Positions 6,046-10,530 of a stretch of 10,530 nt of DNA are shown here, one piece after another; the stretch's first letter is position 1; the number at the start of each line of letters is the position of its first letter. Source of the stretch: an uncultured Erysipelotrichaceae bacterium (GTDB taxonomy: Bacteria > Bacillota_I > Bacilli_A > Erysipelotrichales > Erysipelotrichaceae). A program made the position numbers and the translations under genes. Location of the stretch: positions 1-10,530 of the forward strand of contig CAMWMY010000032.1 in assembly GCA_947175465.1 (NCBI GenBank), in the 5' to 3' direction. Below the pieces are notes generated by a model. The model was not told where the DNA came from, did not search any database, and saw only the letters and a program-made list of their open reading frames with translations.

Positions 6046-7438
6046 ATTGTTAAGTCATGTTGGAATCGCATGTGATGATCCAAGATGGATATTGGGGATG
6101 AGCGATGATACCAGGGATTTAAAACAAGATTGGTTGTTTATTTGTTGGAAAGGGGAAGTGCATAAACAATATCAGTATATACAAGAAGCTTTAAAGAAAG
6201 GTGCTATTGTATTATGCGATGAACAAATAAAAGTCGACAATGTATATAAAAGCAAACATTTAGAAAGTATAAAAAATCAATTAGTCGATCTTTTTTATCA
6301 GCCATATCACGGTTGTTTAATCGCAGTAACAGGTACAAATGGAAAAAGTAGTGTGACGCATATTTTGAAACAGATGTTAGAAATGCAAAAGCAAAGCGTT
6401 ATGACGATAGGAACAGGTCAAATAGTTTATGAACAAAAACACGTTGAAATTCAAAATACGACTCCATCGATGTTTGTGTTAGCCCAATATTTGGAGATTG
6501 CAGAACAAGCACATATTCCTTTTGTCATTATGGAAGTATCTTCTCATGGAATTGATCAACAGCGTATTCTTCATCTACGTTTTGATATTATTATTTATAC
6601 GAATATTACACAAGATCATTTAGATTATCACTTGACACGAACACATTATCAATATACAAAATACAAGTTACGTTTTTATTTAAAAAAACACGGTATTATT
6701 ATTTTAAACCATGATGATATACACTTACAGGAATTGTATCATTTAACAGAGCACCCATGCATTAGCATTGGTGCAATACAAGCTCATTTTCCTATTCAAA
6801 ATATTGTGTTAGAAGAACAATTGAGCTCTTTTGATATCCATGGTTATCATTTTCAAACATCTTTATTAAGTATAGCCAATGTATACAATATTACAGAAGC
6901 AATAGCTGTTTGTCGTCATCTTGGAATATCTTATGAAGAATGTGTAAACATGGTGAAAGCTTTAAAACCAGTAGAAGGAAGATTAATTTGCTTGCCTCAT
7001 AAAGAGTATACTGTCTGGATTGATTATGCGCATACGTTCGAAGCGGTAAAAAAGCTTGTGGAATTTGCGCATTCTGTTGGTAAAGGGCGTGTGATTATCG
7101 TTGTTGGTTGTGGTGGGGATCGTGAACATGAAAAAAGAAAGCAAATAGGGGAATATTGTGCTAAAATGTGTGATGTTGCTATTTTTACGACCGATAATCC
7201 ACGAAGTGAAAAAGCTCACCATATTTTACAAGAAATGCTTGTAGAAGGTTTAGCATATGTAGTCATTGAAAATCGTTATTATGCAATAAAACATGCTATT
7301 AACATTGCTCAAAAAAATGATATAATAATAATCGCTGGAAAAGGGGATGAAAGAACCCAAAATATTTGTGGGACACTTTATCCTTTCCATGATGAAAGTT
7401 GCGTGTATGAACTCTGGAAGAGGGAGGAATCATTGTGA
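6032..7438 (+). CDS. murE: UDP-N-acetylmuramyl-tripeptide synthetase MurE
   Basis: This cytoplasmic Mur ligase (468 residues, slightly short) adds the third, diamino-acid residue to UDP-MurNAc-L-Ala-D-Glu using ATP. The N-terminal UDP-binding domain shows SDDTRDLKQDWLFI (24-37). The central ATPase domain has the P-loop GTNGKSS (101-107), TTP (143-145), MEVSSHG (167-173) and TNITQDHLDYH (190-200). The C-terminal domain has VEGR (314-317), DYAHT (331-335), GCGGDR (359-364), DNPRSE (388-393) and GKGDE (436-440). DNPR is the known signature for meso-diaminopimelate specificity, but the usual GKGHE reads GKGDE, so the substrate is not certain. The ATG at 6032 overlaps the PBP gene by 14 nt. The in-frame ATG at 5996 lacks a Shine-Dalgarno and adds 12 residues not expected in the family. 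The TGA stop overlaps the mraY GTG. Confidence 0.92.
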   Translation: MNLNKLLSHVGIACDDPRWILGMSDDTRDLKQDWLFICWKGEVHKQYQYIQEALKKGAIVLCDEQIKVDNVYKSKHLESIKNQLVDLFYQPYHGCLIAVTGTNGKSSVTHILKQMLEMQKQSVMTIGTGQIVYEQKHVEIQNTTPSMFVLAQYLEIAEQAHIPFVIMEVSSHGIDQQRILHLRFDIIIYTNITQDHLDYHLTRTHYQYTKYKLRFYLKKHGIIILNHDDIHLQELYHLTEHPCISIGAIQAHFPIQNIVLEEQLSSFDIHGYHFQTSLLSIANVYNITEAIAVCRHLGISYEECVNMVKALKPVEGRLICLPHKEYTVWIDYAHTFEAVKKLVEFAHSVGKGRVIIVVGCGGDREHEKRKQIGEYCAKMCDVAIFTTDNPRSEKAHHILQEMLVEGLAYVVIENRYYAIKHAINIAQKNDIIIIAGKGDERTQNICGTLYPFHDESCVYELWKREESL

Positions 7439-8397
7439 ACATACAATATTTACTTGCATTTGGAATAAGCTTATTGGCTACTTTACTTACGATGCCAATT
7501 CTTATTCCTTATTTACATAAGATTAAATTTGGACAAAGTATTCGAAAAGAGGGGCCACAGTCACATATGATGAAAACAGGAACACCGACAATGGGAGGAA
7601 TTGTTTTTGTTCTCATTCCTATTTTGGTTATGGTCTTTCTTCGCCCATCATCTTTGAGTTCAATGAATATGCTTATTGTTATTTTTGCTTATTTAGGATA
7701 TTCACTAATTGGATTTATCGACGATTTCATTATTGTTGTGAAGAAAAATAATGAAGGGCTAAAACCATCACATAAATTTTTATTACAATCAGTGCTTGCT
7801 ATTATTTTTTATTTTATGTATATTCAAACATCATCTACAAGCATTGAAATTCCAATTTTACACATGTATCTTGAATTAGACTTTTTATATTTCTTTTTGA
7901 TTTTTATTATGTTTACAGCCGAATCTAATGCAGTTAATTTAACGGATGGTTTGGATGGGTTATGTGCTGGAACTTCTTTAATAGCAATCTTTCCTTTTAT
8001 CTTATTTGCTTTATTTCAAGAACAATATGATTTGGCTATTTTTTTACTAGCAGTAAGTGGTTCTTTGCTTGGATATTTAAAGTTCAACTTACACCCAGCT
8101 AAAATTTTTATGGGAGATACAGGTTCTTTAGCAATTGGAGGACTTTTAGCTGCTAGTGCGATGATTTTGAAAAAAGAAGTTTTACTTGTTTTTATTGGAG
8201 CTGTTTTTGTAATTGAACTTTTAAGTGTTGTTATACAGGTTATTTCTTTTAAAACAAGAGGAAAGCGTGTCTTTAAAATGGCGCCGATTCATCATCATTT
8301 TGAGTTAAGTGGATTAAAAGAAACACAAGTCGTGATTTTATTTTGGTCTATAGGGCTTATCTTTGCTATTTTAGGGTTATGGATAGGAGTGCTTTAA
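7435..8397 (+). CDS. mraY: Phospho-N-acetylmuramoyl-pentapeptide-transferase MraY
   Basis: This integral membrane enzyme (320 residues, about ten hydrophobic helices) transfers phospho-MurNAc-pentapeptide from the UDP precursor to undecaprenyl phosphate, making lipid I on the cytoplasmic face. All the main signatures are present: KEGPQSHMMKTGTPTMGG (38-55), the Mg2+-binding D96-D97 pair in FIDDF, NLTDGLDGL (168-176), FMGDTGS (225-231) and the cytoplasmic MAPIHHHFE (282-290). It starts with GTG, supported by GGAGG at 7423-7427 with a 7-nt spacing. The start overlaps the murE stop as GTGA, and murD follows after one base, so translational coupling is likely on both sides. No anomaly was seen. 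Confidence 0.98.
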   Translation: MNIQYLLAFGISLLATLLTMPILIPYLHKIKFGQSIRKEGPQSHMMKTGTPTMGGIVFVLIPILVMVFLRPSSLSSMNMLIVIFAYLGYSLIGFIDDFIIVVKKNNEGLKPSHKFLLQSVLAIIFYFMYIQTSSTSIEIPILHMYLELDFLYFFLIFIMFTAESNAVNLTDGLDGLCAGTSLIAIFPFILFALFQEQYDLAIFLLAVSGSLLGYLKFNLHPAKIFMGDTGSLAIGGLLAASAMILKKEVLLVFIGAVFVIELLSVVIQVISFKTRGKRVFKMAPIHHHFELSGLKETQVVILFWSIGLIFAILGLWIGVL

Positions 8398-8398
8398 T

Positions 8399-9712
8399 AT
8401 GAAGCAGGTTTTAGTTATTGGAGCTGCAAGAAGTGGGATTGCGGCAGCTAAATTATTACAGCGTCACGGCTATCATGTGACAATCACAGATCAAAAAGAA
8501 ATACCAGAAAAAGAACAATTAAAAGAAAAGGGAATTGAAGTATATGATCAAGGACATCCTGATATATTAAAAACAATTCATTGGGACTTTATTGTGAAAA
8601 ATCCAGGAATTCCTTATCATGTACCTTTTATTCATCATTTTGTACAACAAAAAGTAAATATCATTACAGAAATTGAACTTGCTTATCGCTATGGAAAATA
8701 CTTACGCTATGGAGCAATTACAGGAACAAATGGAAAAACAACGATTACATCGATGTTATATGCGATGTTAAAGAAAAAAGGAGAGGCTATTGCAGCTGGA
8801 AATATTGGGCTTCCTTTAAGTGAATATGTTTATGAGCATGAAGATATTTCTTGTGATGTCGCTTTAGAATTAAGTAATTTTCAATTATTGGGAATTGATA
8901 CTTTTACACCACAAGTTAGTGTTGTATGTAATTTAGCACCTGATCACTTAGATTATATGAAGGATGTAGATGCATACTACGAAAGTAAAATGCGCATTTA
9001 TAAAAATTGTACCAAGGAGCATTTCTTTTTACGAAATGTAGATGATCCACTCATTATGCGCTATGCTCAAAATATACCATGCTCGATTCTTGATTTTTCA
9101 CTAGTACGTCAAGATGTTGATGTGTATCGAAAAAATGGTGTTGTATATTTTAAAGACATACCTTTATTTCAAGAAGCACAGCTTAAAATCGTAGGAGAAT
9201 ACAATCTTAGCAATGCCATGATTGCAGCTTGCATGGCTTATATTTTAGGGGTTAGCCTTACGCACATTCAAGAAGTAATTGCTACGTTTGCACCGATTGA
9301 ACATCGTTTAGAATATGTTGGTGAAAAGCAAGGCGTGCGCTTTTACAACGATAGTAAAGCAACGAATCCCCATGCAACGGCTGCGGCTTTAGCGGCTTTC
9401 CATCAAAAAATTATTTTATTAGCTGGAGGCTATGATAAAGGAATTTCCTTTGATGAATTAAATGTTTATGATAAAGGAATCAAACATTGTTTTAGCTTTG
9501 GGCAAACCAAAGATCAATTTTCTTCTGTCTTTTCTCATGTAACGATAAATGATACCCTACAAACAGCTTTACAAAAGGCAATAGAGATGGCTAAAGAAGG
9601 AGATTGTATTTTATTATCACCTGCTTGTGCAAGCTATGATCAATTTCATAGTTATGAAGAAAGAGGAAAGATCTTTAAAGAGCTTGTAAAACAGTATTTA
9701 AACAAACAATAG
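8399..9712 (+). CDS. murD: UDP-N-acetylmuramoyl-L-alanine--D-glutamate ligase MurD
   Basis: This cytoplasmic Mur ligase (437 residues, normal length) adds D-glutamate to UDP-MurNAc-L-Ala. The N-terminal Rossmann-like domain opens with VIGAARSGIAAAKLL (6-20). The ATPase domain has GTNGKTT (109-115), NIGLP (135-139), ELSNFQL (157-163), NLAPDHLDYM (178-187) and a lysine in YYESKMRIY (193-201) placed like the carbamylated Lys of the family. The C-terminal domain has EHRLEYV (301-307), YNDSKATNPHAT (316-327), LLAGGYDKG (340-348) and LLSPACASYDQF (405-416). Small departures from the usual motifs are ELSNFQL for ELSSFQL and GEYN (266-269) for GxHN. AGGAG at 8385-8389 lies 9 nt before the ATG. No terminator of convincing strength follows. 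Confidence 0.97.
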   Translation: MKQVLVIGAARSGIAAAKLLQRHGYHVTITDQKEIPEKEQLKEKGIEVYDQGHPDILKTIHWDFIVKNPGIPYHVPFIHHFVQQKVNIITEIELAYRYGKYLRYGAITGTNGKTTITSMLYAMLKKKGEAIAAGNIGLPLSEYVYEHEDISCDVALELSNFQLLGIDTFTPQVSVVCNLAPDHLDYMKDVDAYYESKMRIYKNCTKEHFFLRNVDDPLIMRYAQNIPCSILDFSLVRQDVDVYRKNGVVYFKDIPLFQEAQLKIVGEYNLSNAMIAACMAYILGVSLTHIQEVIATFAPIEHRLEYVGEKQGVRFYNDSKATNPHATAAALAAFHQKIILLAGGYDKGISFDELNVYDKGIKHCFSFGQTKDQFSSVFSHVTINDTLQTALQKAIEMAKEGDCILLSPACASYDQFHSYEERGKIFKELVKQYLNKQ

Positions 9713-9765
9713 TTTCTTTTCTTTTAAGGGATAAAATGATAGGATAAAAAATAAGGAGTGATTTC

Positions 9766-10530
9766 ATGGACTTTTTAGAAGTTATAAAAGCGTTTATACA
9801 AGGAATTGTACAAGGGATTACCGAATGGTTGCCCATTAGTAGTACAGGACATTTAATTATAGTTGATCAACTTTGGCCAATGAAAGACCCTGCTTTTTTT
9901 GAGATGTTTAAAGTTGTTATACAATTTGGGTCAATTTTAGCGGTATGTGTATTGTTTTTTCATAAATTGAATCCCTTTTCTCCTAAAAAAACAGCAGATG
10001 ATAAAAAGCAAACTTTTTCTTTGTGGGGAAAAGTAATTATTGGGATTTTACCAGCGATGGTAATGGGGCTTTTATTTGATGACCTCATTGAGAGTAAATT
10101 ATCGATGCCCTATGTTATTTCCATTACCTTAATTGTTTATGGTATTTTGTTTATTCTTATGGAACGTAAAAAACGTATTTCAAGTATGGATACTTTAGAA
10201 CAATTAAATTATAAAACAGCTTTTCTAATAGGGTGTTTTCAAGTATTAGCTCTTATTCCAGGAACATCACGATCAGGAGCTACTATTTTAGGAGGAGTGC
10301 TTTTAGGGTGTTCGCGTTATGTAGCAAGTGAATTTTCATTTTTCTTAGCAGTGCCTGTGATGTTTGGGGCATCTGCACTAAAAGTTTTAAAGTTTGGATT
10401 TGCCTTTACCTTTGAACAAATTATTGTATTACTTGTAGGAATGAGTGTTTCCTTTTTTGTGTCGATTTTAGCTATCCGCTTATTATTAGGATACATTCGT
10501 AAACATGATTTCAAGGTTTTTGGATATTAC
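9766..10530 (+). CDS. uppP: Undecaprenyl-diphosphatase UppP (BacA), 3' end outside the window
   Basis: The frame is open from the ATG at 9766 to the window edge (255 codons, no stop). It encodes a polytopic membrane protein that dephosphorylates undecaprenyl diphosphate to recycle the lipid carrier used by MraY; the family is also linked to bacitracin tolerance. The two signature regions are present: QGITEWLPISSTGH (residues 16-29) with its catalytic Glu, and PGTSRSGATI near residues 166-175 with the conserved Arg. The end at the edge, DFKVFGYY, matches the region shortly before the usual C-terminus, so only some 15-30 residues seem to be missing. AGGAG at 9754-9758 lies 7 nt upstream. It starts 53 nt after murD, where spoVE/ftsW would be expected in a B. 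subtilis-like cluster, and may be co-transcribed or have a weak promoter of its own. Confidence 0.95.
   Translation, partial: MDFLEVIKAFIQGIVQGITEWLPISSTGHLIIVDQLWPMKDPAFFEMFKVVIQFGSILAVCVLFFHKLNPFSPKKTADDKKQTFSLWGKVIIGILPAMVMGLLFDDLIESKLSMPYVISITLIVYGILFILMERKKRISSMDTLEQLNYKTAFLIGCFQVLALIPGTSRSGATILGGVLLGCSRYVASEFSFFLAVPVMFGASALKVLKFGFAFTFEQIIVLLVGMSVSFFVSILAIRLLLGYIRKHDFKVFGYY

Noticed and set aside
9689..9725. Terminator after murD (AAAC-AG-TATT pairing with AATAGTTT, then CTTTTCTTTT)
   Set aside because: The stem is two 4-bp AT-rich blocks split by a bulge, with a 9-nt loop and an interrupted T-tract; too weak to call.
9732..9745. Promoter for uppP (TAAAAT at 9732, or TGA-TAGGAT ending at 9745)
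   Set aside because: Neither -10 candidate has a recognisable -35, and such hexamers are common by chance in AT-rich DNA; a weak promoter is not excluded.
1..10530. Mobile elements, CRISPR arrays, tRNA/rRNA genes, frameshifted genes
   Set aside because: No transposase or integrase signature, no spacer-repeat array, no RNA gene and no broken frame was seen; all eight complete genes have intact motifs and family-like lengths.

Overview
This window is a division and cell wall (dcw) gene cluster from a low-GC Gram-positive (Bacillota) bacterium. All genes lie on the + strand. The order is mraZ - rsmH - ftsL - class B PBP with two PASTA domains (pbpB-like) - class B PBP with one PASTA domain (spoVD-like) - murE - mraY - murD, then the start of uppP, which runs off the right edge. 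This order, with two tandem PBPs and no murF between murE and mraY, is the Bacillus subtilis-type arrangement. The AT-rich DNA and a Mollicutes-style MraZ operator (AAAGTG-type decamers) make an Erysipelotrichia-like or related lineage plausible, but that assignment is inference. TGA is used as a stop (mraZ, murE), so the genetic code is standard.

Layout: bases 1-112 are AT-rich flank, possibly with the last 15 codons of an upstream gene. A sigma-A-type promoter (113-141) is followed at once by four 10-bp direct repeats (140-179). These look like the MraZ autoregulatory operator and run into the mraZ ribosome-binding site. The genes from mraZ to murD are tightly packed (spacings -4, +5, +18, +69, -14, -4 and +1 nt). 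The one large gap, between the two PBPs, holds a hairpin followed by a T-tract that looks like an intrinsic terminator or attenuator. uppP follows murD after 53 nt and takes the place where spoVE/ftsW and murG would be expected.

How the genes work together: MraZ controls the operon. RsmH methylates 16S rRNA. FtsL and the first PBP are septal divisome parts. The second PBP is a SpoVD-type transpeptidase. MurE and MurD build the UDP-MurNAc-peptide in the cytoplasm, MraY loads it onto undecaprenyl phosphate to make lipid I, and UppP regenerates that lipid carrier.

No new system is evident; this is a core housekeeping locus. The points worth a second look are the operator architecture, the terminator inside the operon, serine at both positions matching the redox-active cysteines of SpoVD, a possible seven-codon coupling cistron before murE, unusual residues in conserved motifs of RsmH and MurE, and uppP directly after murD.
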